Source: Dictyobacter formicarum
GTDB lineage: Bacteria; Chloroflexota; Ktedonobacteria; Ktedonobacterales; Ktedonobacteraceae
Assembly (NCBI RefSeq): GCF_016587435.1
Contig: NZ_BNJJ01000016.1
Span: forward strand, 62,001-126,000
Length of the DNA stretch: 64,000 nt
Direction: 5' to 3'
Position numbers and translations under genes: made by a program. The first letter of the stretch is position 1. Every line of letters begins with the position of its first letter. A model generated the notes under the pieces. That model was not told the DNA's origin. It saw only the letters and a program-made list of their open reading frames with translations, and did no database searches. Below are positions 46,385 through 55,971 of this stretch, piece after piece.

Positions 46385-46713
46385 CATTCATGGCAGGCTC
46401 TTTTTTTATTCAATGGTGCAAGCCGTAGATTTGTATGTAGAAACTGCACAGGACCGTTGGTGAGTGTGGATTTTTCTTTTGTGAGAAGAAGCGCTCTATT
46501 GAGCCAGTGAACGCACAAATCGCTTGCCGCAATATCTGGTTATGGCGCTGTTTTGAGCTCTTTTCGGCCAGAAAACCTGCTGGATTCACTATTGTCGTCA
46601 GGCTTATAAATGGTCGACATTTCGCGCTTGCCTTCTGTTGTGTTTAACAAAAGGGAGTTGAAAATATACTATCCCATTGGGAACAGTATAGGCATTTTCT
46701 ACATATACAAAGC

Positions 46714-46768
46714 TTGTTTGGATGCTTATCTGTATGCTATACTCTCACCACAAGTGGTAATGTTACCA
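46714..46768 (+). promoter_or_regulatory. gltB promoter with adjoining palindromic operator candidate
   Basis: TTGTTT (46714-46719), an 18-base spacer and TATACT (46738-46743) preceded by TATGC form a promoter. The perfect palindrome TGGTAATGTTACCA (46755-46768) would lie just past the expected start site, as expected for a repressor operator. The regulator is unknown. The implied leader before gltB is about 220 bases. Confidence 0.5.
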
Positions 46769-46973
46769 GATCTATATGAGCTATGACGCTCATCCATTCC
46801 AATGTCGCAACCGGCGTGCTCCATATGCCTTAAGCCTTAAACAACGTCCTCTTGCAAATACCCGAAACAGTGAAAATGATTTCGGCGGCCAACGACAGTT
46901 CGTCGAACTCTCCGGCTCCGGCGCAGGTGCCTCTTAGCATTGAGCAAGATAGTCTTTAATGGGAGAGCAATGC

Positions 46974-49900
46974 ATGACGCACAAGCATGAAGCCATTGAA
47001 TCTGCGTGTCAAATGTATCCGCTTTACGATAGTCGTTGGGAACATGATGCCTGCGGTACGGGTTTCTTAGCGCATGTTTCTGGTGAGGCTAACCATTCTC
47101 TGGTTCAACAGGCCCTCGAAGCATTAGCGCGACTGACCCATCGCGGAGCCCAGGATGCGGACGCAGAAGTATATGATGGCGCTGGCATTCTCACACAAAT
47201 TCCTAGAGCATTGCTTCTTGAGGAACTGGAAAAACAGCAAGTGACAGTCGCCAACCCGGCTGATCTGGGTGTCGGCATGGTTTTTCTCCCTCCCAAGGGC
47301 AGTGTCCATACGCAACAATGTCGCCAGATCATCGAGCAAGTTTTGCTGGAAGCCGGTCTGGTCATTTTGAGTTGGCGTACTCCTCCAGTGAACTATAATA
47401 TCCTTGGAGCGCGTGCCCGCGAAATTGCACCCGAAATTGCGCAAGTATTGATTGCTTGTCCCGCTGATTTTACTGTTGAGGCATATGGGAAAGCCCTCTA
47501 CCATGCCCGGCGTTTGATCGAGAAAAAGCTCACTGAGGCTGATATTTCAGATTGTTACATCGCCTCACTTTCCAATACTATTCTCGTTCACAAAGGCTTG
47601 CTGGCACCCAATGACCTGGCAAACTTCTATCAAGACCTGGCCGATCCTCGCTTTACGAGTGCGCTGGCCGTCTTCCATCAGCGGTACAGTACCAATACAT
47701 TCCCCGCCTGGCCTCTGGCCCAACCAATGCGCTTACTGGCCCATAATGGTGAGATCAATACTATTCAGGGGAACCGCAATTGGATGCAGGCCCGCGAAGG
47801 ATCGATGACTTCACCGTATTGGAATGAGCAGATTCAAGATCTCTTGCCAGTGGTGCAGCCTGGAAGCAGTGACTCTGCCCAGTTGGATAATGCGCTGGAG
47901 TTTTTGGCGGCCTCTGGGCGGGATCTGTTACAGAGTATGCAGATGCTCGTTCCGCCCGCATGGGAGCATGATCCAGAATTAGATGCTGCCCAGCGTGCCT
48001 GGTGTGACTACAATGCTGGCCTGATTGAGCCATGGGATGGCCCGGCCGCGTTGGTTTTCACCGATGGCCGTACCGTTGGTGCGGCGTTGGATCGCAATGG
48101 TCTGCGTCCCGCTCGTTATGTATTGACCGCGCAGGGTTTGCTGATCGTTGCTTCTGAGGTCGGTGTAGTTTCAGTTGAGCCACAGGATATTGTTGAGAAA
48201 GGTCGCCTTGGGCCTGGTGAAATGATTGCCGTCGATTTAGAGCGGCAGGTTTTCTTGCGCGACCAGGATATTAAAGACGCCCTGGCTCAGCGCCAGCCCT
48301 ATCAACAGTGGCTGGAGAACCATCGTGTAAGCTTGCCCCAGTCGTCCTCAGAGACTGAGCATGAGCCGAACTATGCGCCAGAAATCAGTGATGTGTTCGT
48401 ACGTCAGCAGATCTTTGGGTATACACATGAGGATGTCGAGATGGTCCTGCGCCCGATCCTGTCGGAAAATAAAGAGCCGACCTGGAGTATGGGCGATGAT
48501 GCACCACTGGCTGTGCTTTCCCACCAGCAGCGTTCGTTCTCGGACTACTTCCGGCAACGCTTTGCTCAGGTAACCAATCCACCCATTGACCCATTGCGCG
48601 AGCGCGTAGTGATGTCATTGGACACCTATATCGGTCGTCGTGGTAGCCTGTTGACGGAGACTCCCGATCACGCCCATCTGATCCATTTGAGCTCGCCAAT
48701 TTTGACCGAGTCCCAACTGGAGTCATTGCGCGGCATCGATGATGAGCATTTCCGTTCCCGTACCCTGTTAACAACCTTTGATATCTCTGACGGCCAGGCG
48801 GGCGTAGAAAAAGCCCTTGACCGTCTGGAAGCGGAAGCGATCGCAGCTATCCATGATGGCATTACGCTGATTATCCTGAGCGATAGCGATGCTTCGTTGA
48901 CGCGCCTGCCTGTACCAATGGTGATTGCCATTGGAGCGGTACATCGGGCCTTGATTGATAAAGGTCTGCGGTCGAGCGCTTCGCTGATCTGTGAAACCGG
49001 AAAAGTTTGTGACGTTCATCAGATTGCGCTTGTGCTGGGCTATGGTGCTGAGGCCATCGTGCCGACCCTGGCGCTGGAGAGTGTACGTGCCCTGGCCGGA
49101 GATCGTCGCCTTGAACACGTGACGCGCGAACTGGCCGTTGAGCGCTACATTCACGTTATCGAAGAAGGTCTATGTAAGATCATGGCACGCATGGGTATCT
49201 CAACCCTGCGCAATATCATTGGCGCGGGACAATTTGAGGTGCTGGGCCTGGTGCCAGAATTCGTTGAGCGCTGCTTTGCTGGTTCGACCTTCCATACTGG
49301 TAAGATCACCTATCAATTGGTGGCTGAACAGTTGATCAAGCAGGCCGAAGAGTTGCAGCAAGCGCAGTCCTCGCCTGAGACTGCTAACCCGAAGAAGCGC
49401 AAGCTGGCCGATCTGGGCCGCTATCGCTTCCGTCGCGACGCTGAATACCATGCCTTCAATCCTCTGATCGTGCGCGCACTGCAAAAGGCCGCGCAGTCTG
49501 GAGCAAAGGAAGATTATCAGCAGTTCACTGCGATGGTCTATCAGCGGCCAGCGACCGTGCTGCGCGACCTGTTGAGCTTTGTACCCCGCAATCCAATCCC
49601 ATTGGATCAGGTGGAGTCGATGGAGTCGATCCGTGCTCGCTTCGTCATTTCGGCGATGTCGGTAGGCGCGCTCAGTCCCGAGACCCATCAGACGATTGCG
49701 GCGGCGATGAATAGCATTGGTGCGCGTAATAATACCGGTGAAGGTGGTGAAGATCCCGAGTGGTATCACAAGACCATCGAGGGCTATCCCGTTAGCAGTA
49801 AGATCAAGCAGGTGGCGTCGGCGCGCTTTGGTGTGACGCCTGAGTATCTGGTGCGGGCTGAAGAGCTAGAGATTAAGATGGCTCAGGGCTCGAAGCCGGG

Positions 49901-51509
49901 CGAGGGTGGTCAACTGCCTCCATTCAAGGTAACGCCATTTATCGCCAAACTACGTCATACGGCGCCGGGCGTACAGCTGATTTCGCCTCCACCGCACCAC
50001 GACATCTATAGTATTGAAGATATTGCGCAGTTGATCTATGATCTGCACCAGATCAATCCGGGTGCTCGCGTTGGCGTGAAGCTGGTTTCAGCAGCGGGCG
50101 TTGGCACGATTGCCGCTGGCGTGGCAAAAGGCCATGCCAACTACGTTTTGATCAGTGGTCATGACGGCGGTACCGGTGCTTCCCCGATCCAGTCGATCAA
50201 GCATGTGGGCATGCCCTGGGAACGTGGTCTGGCCGAAGCCCAGCAGGTGCTGGTGAAGAATGGACTGCGCAAGCGCGTGAAGCTACGCGTTGACGGTGGC
50301 TTTAAGACTGGCCGCGACGTGATCATTGGCGCCCTGCTCGGTGCTGAAGAATTTGGTTTCGGTACCTCAGCCCTGGTCTCATTGGGCTGCGATATGGCTC
50401 GCCAATGTCACTTAAACACCTGTCCGGCTGGTATCGCTACCCAGCGTGAAGATCTGCGTGCCAAATTTACCGGTCGCCCCCAGTTCCTGATCAACTATCT
50501 GACCCAGGTGGCTGAAGAGGTCCGTGAGTTCCTGGCTGAGCTTGGCTTCTCACGTCTGGAGGACATCATTGGGCGGGCGGACCTGCTGGAAGGTAAAGTC
50601 GATTGTGATCTCGATGTGGCACCATTGTTGACCTCCTTGCCGGTCATCTCTGATCCCACTGCACAGACGACGGTACCACAATCGCAGGTGGCCGAGCAGT
50701 TGTTGCTTGATGCCGAGCCAGCGTTACGTGGTGAGCGCAGCATCATTACCCAGTATGAAATCAACAACTACGACCGCTCGATTGGCGCTAGTCTGGCGGG
50801 TGAAATCGCCCGGCGCTACGGCAATGCAGGGTTGCCCGGAGTCAGCATTACCTGTAACTTTACTGGCTCAGCTGGTCAGAGCTTTGGCGCCTTCAACGTG
50901 TCCGGCATGCGCCTGATCCTGAGTGGTGATGCCAACGACTATGTTGGCAAGAGCATGGGTGGTGGTCAGATTATTATCGTGCCGCCAACCGATTCAACCT
51001 TTGCCTCGCAGGATAACATCATACTTGGCAATACGGCCCTGTACGGTGCTACGGCTGGCTATCTCTTTGCGGCTGGTCGCGCTGGTGAGCGCTTCGCGGT
51101 ACGCAATAGTGGTGCTGTTGCCGTTGTCGAAGGTGTTGGCGACCATGCCTGCGAGTATATGACCGCTGGTATGGTAGTGGTGCTGGGTGAAACCGGCCAG
51201 AACTTTGGCGCGGGCATGTCTTCTGGTGTGGCCTATGTGCTGGACCGTGAAGATCTCTTTGTGGGCCGCTGTAACACAGAGATGGTTGAACTCAACCGTA
51301 TCGATGATGACAGCGAGCTCGAGGCCCTGCGTAACGTCGTTGAACTGCATGCTCATAAGACGCGCAGCAAATATGCTGAAGAGATTCTGGCGAACTGGGA
51401 TCAGCTTAGCAGCGAGTTCTGGCGTGTCTTGCCCCAGGGAGCAACGACCTCGGCGCGTGATTTCGTGAGCGCCAGCGATTACGATGGCCTGCTGAGCGTC
51501 TCTCACTAG
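46974..51509 (+). CDS. gltB: Glutamate synthase large subunit
   Basis: The ATG at 46974 has GGGAGAG about 6 bases upstream and is preferred over one 15 bases earlier. The 1511-residue enzyme transfers the amide of glutamine to 2-oxoglutarate, giving two glutamates. The class II amidotransferase domain begins at Cys27 (DACGTGF) after a short propeptide. The FMN barrel contains GEGGEDPEWYH and AQGSKPGEGGQLPP, and the 3Fe-4S site has the Cys pattern GCDMARQCHLNTCP. The C-terminal GXGXG helix domain closes the protein. A gltD small subunit is not adjacent. Confidence 0.95.
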   Translation: MTHKHEAIESACQMYPLYDSRWEHDACGTGFLAHVSGEANHSLVQQALEALARLTHRGAQDADAEVYDGAGILTQIPRALLLEELEKQQVTVANPADLGVGMVFLPPKGSVHTQQCRQIIEQVLLEAGLVILSWRTPPVNYNILGARAREIAPEIAQVLIACPADFTVEAYGKALYHARRLIEKKLTEADISDCYIASLSNTILVHKGLLAPNDLANFYQDLADPRFTSALAVFHQRYSTNTFPAWPLAQPMRLLAHNGEINTIQGNRNWMQAREGSMTSPYWNEQIQDLLPVVQPGSSDSAQLDNALEFLAASGRDLLQSMQMLVPPAWEHDPELDAAQRAWCDYNAGLIEPWDGPAALVFTDGRTVGAALDRNGLRPARYVLTAQGLLIVASEVGVVSVEPQDIVEKGRLGPGEMIAVDLERQVFLRDQDIKDALAQRQPYQQWLENHRVSLPQSSSETEHEPNYAPEISDVFVRQQIFGYTHEDVEMVLRPILSENKEPTWSMGDDAPLAVLSHQQRSFSDYFRQRFAQVTNPPIDPLRERVVMSLDTYIGRRGSLLTETPDHAHLIHLSSPILTESQLESLRGIDDEHFRSRTLLTTFDISDGQAGVEKALDRLEAEAIAAIHDGITLIILSDSDASLTRLPVPMVIAIGAVHRALIDKGLRSSASLICETGKVCDVHQIALVLGYGAEAIVPTLALESVRALAGDRRLEHVTRELAVERYIHVIEEGLCKIMARMGISTLRNIIGAGQFEVLGLVPEFVERCFAGSTFHTGKITYQLVAEQLIKQAEELQQAQSSPETANPKKRKLADLGRYRFRRDAEYHAFNPLIVRALQKAAQSGAKEDYQQFTAMVYQRPATVLRDLLSFVPRNPIPLDQVESMESIRARFVISAMSVGALSPETHQTIAAAMNSIGARNNTGEGGEDPEWYHKTIEGYPVSSKIKQVASARFGVTPEYLVRAEELEIKMAQGSKPGEGGQLPPFKVTPFIAKLRHTAPGVQLISPPPHHDIYSIEDIAQLIYDLHQINPGARVGVKLVSAAGVGTIAAGVAKGHANYVLISGHDGGTGASPIQSIKHVGMPWERGLAEAQQVLVKNGLRKRVKLRVDGGFKTGRDVIIGALLGAEEFGFGTSALVSLGCDMARQCHLNTCPAGIATQREDLRAKFTGRPQFLINYLTQVAEEVREFLAELGFSRLEDIIGRADLLEGKVDCDLDVAPLLTSLPVISDPTAQTTVPQSQVAEQLLLDAEPALRGERSIITQYEINNYDRSIGASLAGEIARRYGNAGLPGVSITCNFTGSAGQSFGAFNVSGMRLILSGDANDYVGKSMGGGQIIIVPPTDSTFASQDNIILGNTALYGATAGYLFAAGRAGERFAVRNSGAVAVVEGVGDHACEYMTAGMVVVLGETGQNFGAGMSSGVAYVLDREDLFVGRCNTEMVELNRIDDDSELEALRNVVELHAHKTRSKYAEEILANWDQLSSEFWRVLPQGATTSARDFVSASDYDGLLSVSH

Positions 51510-51519
51510 GAGCAAGCAA

Positions 51520-51543
51520 GCGCCCGCAAGGGGTGCATCTACG
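51520..51543. repeat. Single REP-like unit after gltB, site 7
   Basis: The stem GCGCCC, loop GCAAG, stem GGGTGC (one G-T pair) is followed by ATCTACG, i.e. CGTAGAT before the hairpin on the reverse strand. It has the same layout as the other sites but a different stem sequence, and there is no inverted partner nearby. Confidence 0.6.
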
Positions 51544-51565
51544 ATAACCGTTTCTTGTGATCTTG

Positions 51566-51598
51566 AAAAGGAAAAGCAATGCCGCTTTTCCTTTTTTT
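51566..51598 (+). terminator. Terminator after gltB
   Basis: AAAAGGAAAAGC and GCTTTTCCTTTT pair around a 6-base loop and run into a T tract. The imperfect hairpin GCCTGGGGCCAGGC lies just beyond. Confidence 0.85.
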
Positions 51599-51681
51599 AT
51601 GCCTGGGGCCAGGCATCACGCCTTCGGCCCTGACGCCCCCAGGCTGGCTAGCCATCGCATCCCGGAGGGGTGAAACACGAT

Positions 51682-52377
51682 TTACGAGAGGACGTCTTCG
51701 CCGGCGACGAGGCCTGCGGCGCGCTTCCACGCGTGCATCTCGCTGCCGCGCTCCTCTTCTTTAAAGCGATAGTCATGCTTGCGAATCAATTCACCCAGTT
51801 GGGCATCCAGCCGCTTTAAGCATGTGAGTTGAGCCTGGCGCAGGCGCTGAGGCCAGTTGCCCACGACCTCGCTCGTGCGTAACTCGCTGGCCAGCTTGAA
51901 ATGATCCAGACAAAGTCCAGTGGATTGTGAGAGGGCGGCCAGAAATTCATCGTCCAGCAGCGCCTGGCGCAGGCTATGGATGTAGCGCTCTTCGGCCTGA
52001 TTTTTTTGTTTGCAGGCGGGACAATTGGGTTTATTGGTGGAGTCGCCCTTACTTTCGAAGAGGCGGCGGAATAATCCTCCCCCAGGGGCAGCTGTGGATG
52101 TACTGCTCTGTTGTAGCTGATCAATAGTATCGGAGAGAATATCGCGATATGCCTGTGCAATGGGCAGGGTGGCACCCATGCGCGCCAGTTGCCAGGTATG
52201 AATGTGACAAAAGCCTTGAGTGTTACGCAATTCTTGTCGAATATCCACATCTGTGAAGAGTTCATACTTCCAGGAGTCCAGGTAGCGATAGATACTTTCA
52301 TAAACCAGGTTACAAAGGGGACAACCTTCCCGGGCACAGACGCTGAGCAACGCTTGATATTCTCGTGTTTTTACCAT
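51682..52377 (-). CDS. Cys-rich protein of unknown function
   Basis: I do not assign a function. The 231-residue, mostly helical protein has a CPLC motif (residues 19-22) followed by CHIH at about 57-60, and a second unit CPAC with a later CLDH. That is a repeated CxxC...CxxH layout suited to binding zinc or another metal. The linker between units (about 85-115) is low-complexity. AAAGG lies upstream of the ATG. It is divergent from the J-domain gene at 52474 and may share its promoter region. Confidence 0.6.
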   Translation of the reverse strand: MVKTREYQALLSVCAREGCPLCNLVYESIYRYLDSWKYELFTDVDIRQELRNTQGFCHIHTWQLARMGATLPIAQAYRDILSDTIDQLQQSSTSTAAPGGGLFRRLFESKGDSTNKPNCPACKQKNQAEERYIHSLRQALLDDEFLAALSQSTGLCLDHFKLASELRTSEVVGNWPQRLRQAQLTCLKRLDAQLGELIRKHDYRFKEEERGSEMHAWKRAAGLVAGEDVLS

Positions 52378-52473
52378 GTGTACAACCTTTTGATATGTTA
52401 TTCGTCTATGTACTAGAAGATACCTTGTTTTACAAAAAATTGCCAGCTTAAGTACTTATAACACGATTAGCAA

Positions 52474-53379
52474 ATGAACACTTTTACTGATTATTATGCG
52501 TTGCTTGAGGTGCCAGCGGATGCAGATCCGAGCGTCATTAAAGCGGCCTTCAAGAAATTAGCGCTTCAATATCATCCCGATGTATACTCTGGGCCGGACG
52601 CCAATGAGCGTATGAGCCAGTTGCTACAGGCCTACCAGACGCTCAGCGATCCAACTGAGCGCAAACAGTATGATGCCAGGCGTTCCGAGCATTTGCTGGA
52701 TGACCGTGGAGGCCGTAGCTATAAAGCCTCAACGGCCTCCGCCGCTACGCCCCGGCCGGCGGCAACGGCACGTTCCCAGGGCAACAAAGCCGCCAGAGGC
52801 GAGGTGACGCCCGGCGCTCGGCGCGATCGTCAGCGGCACTATGCCTTTCCCACGTTGATGACCGGCAAATCCGCCAGCATAAATCTAGTCGACATTAATT
52901 ATACGCTCGCGCCCGCTGATGCCAAGCGCCTGGCCGTGGATGGCCTGTTGCGCGGCATTGCTCCCAAAGAGCCGCAAGGACAATATTTTTGCCATCGCTG
53001 CCATCATCGCTGGCAAGGGCAGAAGCAGCCCCGCTATTGTCCCAACTGCCATGCACTGGACTGGCCCGAGTTCTTGCTGTTGCGCTGTATCCATTGTAAC
53101 GCCGTCTTTGAGAGCGAGCAGATCCGCTATGAAATTGGCTCGTACTCCTATGGTTCAGGCAAGCATGCAGAGCTCGGAGGACTCTGTCCACCCTATGAAC
53201 TATTTCCTCTCTGCCCTTACTGCGGCCAGGCTCGCTGGTCACCGGCGGAAGATCAGCGTGTCACCGAGCTGCGCCAAAAAGCCTCGCAGAAGGCGTTACT
53301 GATGCGCGCCCTCTGGATCGGCGCTTGCTTGCTGCTGGTGATTCTGATTGCCCTGGTGGCGCTAGGTGGTCATTATTAG
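52474..53379 (+). CDS. J-domain protein with zinc ribbons and C-terminal membrane helix
   Basis: The 301-residue protein starts with a J-domain (about 5-70) containing the essential HPD (34-36), which stimulates DnaK ATPase. A low-complexity linker follows. The next region has CHRCHHRW...CPNC and CIHC...CPYC zinc-ribbon-like pairs (about 170-255). It ends in one membrane helix (about 277-298). It lacks the DnaJ Gly/Phe and substrate domains, so it probably recruits DnaK to a membrane site or a specific client. The ribosome site is weak. Confidence 0.8.
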   Translation: MNTFTDYYALLEVPADADPSVIKAAFKKLALQYHPDVYSGPDANERMSQLLQAYQTLSDPTERKQYDARRSEHLLDDRGGRSYKASTASAATPRPAATARSQGNKAARGEVTPGARRDRQRHYAFPTLMTGKSASINLVDINYTLAPADAKRLAVDGLLRGIAPKEPQGQYFCHRCHHRWQGQKQPRYCPNCHALDWPEFLLLRCIHCNAVFESEQIRYEIGSYSYGSGKHAELGGLCPPYELFPLCPYCGQARWSPAEDQRVTELRQKASQKALLMRALWIGACLLLVILIALVALGGHY

Positions 53380-53451
53380 ACCAGGACATCCATGCTATAA
53401 TGCGCTTAGAACACATATTTATGTCTCTCACGCTTAATCAGGAGGATGTCT

Positions 53452-54402
53452 ATGTCAGGCCAACCCACGATTTTACCAGGTGGTATCTATCCCCCCGTCC
53501 CTACATTTTTTGATCCGGATCAGCAATTAGACCTCGTAACTCAGCAGCGCCACTTGCGCCGCCTGGCGACCAGTGGCATCGCGGGCTATGTGGTGATGGG
53601 ATCGAACGGCGAGGCGGTCCATCTGGATAGCGATGAGCGTGCGCAGTTGCTGGCGGCGAGCTATGAAACGGCGGTCAGAGGCGCGGAGAAGCCGCTGCCC
53701 ATCATTGCGGGCTGTGGGGCACAATCTACCCGCCAGACCATCGCCAATTGTGAGCAGGCGGCTCGCCATGGAGCGTCCTTCGCGCTGGTGCTGCCGCCCT
53801 CATATTATCCGCGCCGCATGAACGATGTGGCATTGAGCGCCCACTATCGGGCCGTGGCGGATGCCAGTCCACTGCCGGTGTTGATCTATAACATGCCCTC
53901 CAGTGCGGCTGGCATCAACCTGAGCGTTGACCTGATCTGTGAGCTGGCGGAGCACCCTAATATCATGGGCGTCAAAGATAGCTCCAGCGATATCGTCAAG
54001 TTGCAGCAACTGGTGGCGCGTGCTGAACCCACCTTCCGTGTCTTCGCAGGTAGCGCGGATATCCTCTTGCCCGCGCTGGTGGGTGGCGCCATCGGTGCCG
54101 TAGCTGCCCTGGCCAATGTCTTTCCACGTACCGTTTGCAGGGTGCAGACCCTGTTTGAGCAGGAAAAAATTGAAGAGGCCCGCATCCTACAGGCACGCCT
54201 GATTCCCGCCAATAGTGCTGTGACCTCTAAATATGGTGTGGCAGGGCTGAAGGCGGCCCTGGAGCACTGCGCTGGTTATGGTGGTTTGCCTCGACTGCCG
54301 CTACAACCGCTGACACACCAGGAGCAGCGAGCCCTACTGACGGTGCTGGCTCCCCTGGTCGCCAGCGAAAAAGAGGCCGAAACAGGGCAGGTGTTGCCTT
54401 AA
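53452..54402 (+). CDS. Dihydrodipicolinate synthase-family aldolase, HOGA-like
   Basis: The second ATG (53452) is chosen because AGGAGG directly abuts the first. The 316-residue TIM-barrel aldolase has the Schiff-base Lys175 (GVKDSSSD), the Tyr146 of YNMP, and the N-terminal substrate loop GSNGEAVHL. DapA normally has Arg after YNVPGR or YNVPSR to hold the aspartate semialdehyde; here the segment is YNMPSSAAG, so genuine DapA activity is doubtful. A 4-hydroxy-2-oxoglutarate aldolase or other 2-keto-acid lyase is more likely. Its stop overlaps the convergent gene's stop by 4 bases. Confidence 0.8.
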   Translation: MSGQPTILPGGIYPPVPTFFDPDQQLDLVTQQRHLRRLATSGIAGYVVMGSNGEAVHLDSDERAQLLAASYETAVRGAEKPLPIIAGCGAQSTRQTIANCEQAARHGASFALVLPPSYYPRRMNDVALSAHYRAVADASPLPVLIYNMPSSAAGINLSVDLICELAEHPNIMGVKDSSSDIVKLQQLVARAEPTFRVFAGSADILLPALVGGAIGAVAALANVFPRTVCRVQTLFEQEKIEEARILQARLIPANSAVTSKYGVAGLKAALEHCAGYGGLPRLPLQPLTHQEQRALLTVLAPLVASEKEAETGQVLP

Positions 54403-55574
54403 GGCGTAACCGTAAAAGTGACCACCTGAGCCAGTTGTGCATCGCTACAATTGGCCCGGGTGCACCAATAGAGTTCGGCTGCGCCCTGGGTTGGCCCGTC
54501 ATAGCGCGTGCTGAAATAGCCACTGGAGTTCGTGGGATCGTGCGCAAACGTATCGGCATCCTTCATATGCTTCCCACTATACCATTTAATCTCAATATAG
54601 CCTGTCTTCGTTTTAGTCTGAATATCGAAGCTGATATATATTTTCTGCCCGGCCGCAAAGCTCTTTCCTGGATCGACGGGATTATAATTGATATCGATAT
54701 GGCTTGAGGTTTGCGCATGCAAGATGATCGTGGACGCTTGCTCTACGCTGAACGTGCCCGATGGACCCTGGACCGGCACAAAAGAAGAGGCCTGCTGCGC
54801 CGGGCCGCCGCTATATTTCTGATAGGCAAACACACCAACGACGGTCACCACGACCATGCAGAGTATGAAGATCGTCAGCCACACGCCAATGACTGCACGA
54901 CCTTTGCGCCGAACTGGTGCCTGCGCTCCGTCATGAGCCTCTGTCGCAGGCTGTTGCGGTGGCTGCCATAGCGATGCTGCCTCTGCTGCCTGTGGTTGTG
55001 GTGTATTGGGGAGCGCTGTAAAGGGCGTGCCCGGCATGCTACTGACTGGAGGCAGATTATTCGGCGTCGATGGCGGTGGCTGCATAGGAAACGGCGCAGA
55101 GGCTGCCGCCGGCGCTCCCCAGGGCTGCGCTGTCTGCTGCTGAGCAGGCATAGTAGCATTTTGCGGCTGCATGTCTGGCCAGGGAGATAGTTGTGGCTGT
55201 TGGGTAGGAAAACCAGCAGGTTGCGGCTGTATACCACGCAAAGATTTATTTCCCAGTAGACCTGATTGTGAAGGTTGTCTCGAAAGGGATGGACCATTCT
55301 GAGCTGACGAAGATGGCTGAGAGATAGCGAGCCCTGGTTTCTTAAACAGTGTCGATGGAGTTTTGGGCTGCAGCGGCTGCGCTGGAGCAGAAAACTGGTT
55401 ACCCTGAGGCATTGCTGTCATGGGCATGACGTTCGGCGGTTGCTGTGGAGCGTTGCCAGCATTGTTAAAAGCTTGTTCACTCTGTGCGTTGCCGGGTGCC
55501 AGAGGAGTACCACAAGATTGGCAATAGGGAAGCGACGGCTGTAGTGGAGCGCCACAGAACTGACAGTGCGCCAT
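54399..55574 (-). CDS. Zinc-ribbon membrane protein with Pro/Gln-rich linker and external beta domain (1)
   Basis: The 391-residue protein begins with a zinc ribbon CQFCGAPLQPSLPYCQSCG (residues 4-22). About 200 residues rich in Pro, Gln, Ser and Ala follow, then one membrane helix (VWLTIFILCMVVVTVVGVFA, about 231-250). The C-terminal domain of about 125 residues is probably outside; it contains IEIKWYSG and a Cys pair in YWCTRANCSD, ending in FTVTP. The neighbouring gene at 55972 has the same plan. AGGAAGGA lies before the ATG. The function is unknown. Confidence 0.7.
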   Translation of the reverse strand: MAHCQFCGAPLQPSLPYCQSCGTPLAPGNAQSEQAFNNAGNAPQQPPNVMPMTAMPQGNQFSAPAQPLQPKTPSTLFKKPGLAISQPSSSAQNGPSLSRQPSQSGLLGNKSLRGIQPQPAGFPTQQPQLSPWPDMQPQNATMPAQQQTAQPWGAPAAASAPFPMQPPPSTPNNLPPVSSMPGTPFTALPNTPQPQAAEAASLWQPPQQPATEAHDGAQAPVRRKGRAVIGVWLTIFILCMVVVTVVGVFAYQKYSGGPAQQASSFVPVQGPSGTFSVEQASTIILHAQTSSHIDINYNPVDPGKSFAAGQKIYISFDIQTKTKTGYIEIKWYSGKHMKDADTFAHDPTNSSGYFSTRYDGPTQGAAELYWCTRANCSDAQLAQVVTFTVTP

Positions 55575-55971
55575 GAATGATTCCTTCCTGAAATGAATAT
55601 CGATCGTTATAAGTATTGTTTTTTTGTTATTTCATGCTTATTTGATACATAAATGCCCAATAATTTTAAATTAAGCAAAAAGCCCAAATCAATACGCGAC
55701 AAACAAGAAAATCTGTAGATGCGCCCTCCCTTACGAGATCTTTCTCCCATCTACGTTTCTTTTTGACGTTCGGCGAGGATTGAAGCGCCAGCAAGGGACG
55801 CACGTATGATAGAGATATAACTCTTATTATATACTATTCCTTATTAAAAGGATATAAAGATCTCAAATACGCAAACACGTTAAAAATAGTAGCTAACGTA
55901 TACATATTAAAAGATTATTGTGATTGGTGATTTAAAGGTGCCTCTCGCAGAGTATGGATACGGTGCACAGA
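55575..55971. other. Intergenic region between the two zinc-ribbon membrane proteins
   Basis: About 400 AT-rich bases containing the REP-like pair at 55715-55808. No gene was recognised. Confidence 0.5.
55715..55808. repeat. Degenerate REP-like inverted pair, site 8
   Basis: The left unit starts with GTAGATGCGCCCTCCCTTAC and the right unit reads GCGCCAGCAAGGGACGCACGTATG. The right one keeps the GCAAG loop and the (A)CGTATG tail. The stems are partly broken, so this looks like an older copy. Confidence 0.5.

Larger units (their letters stand above)
46233..46973. other. Divergent intergenic region between ppc and gltB
   Basis: This stretch of about 740 bases contains promoters for both genes. 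It also holds two palindromes: an imperfect 26-base one at 46665-46690 (TATACT...AGTATA with inner TCCCA/TGGGA) and a perfect 14-base one at 46755-46768. No gene was recognised. Confidence 0.5.

Noticed and set aside
46319..46510. 63-codon frame upstream of gltB
   Set aside because: It overlaps the ppc promoter and shows no coding signal.
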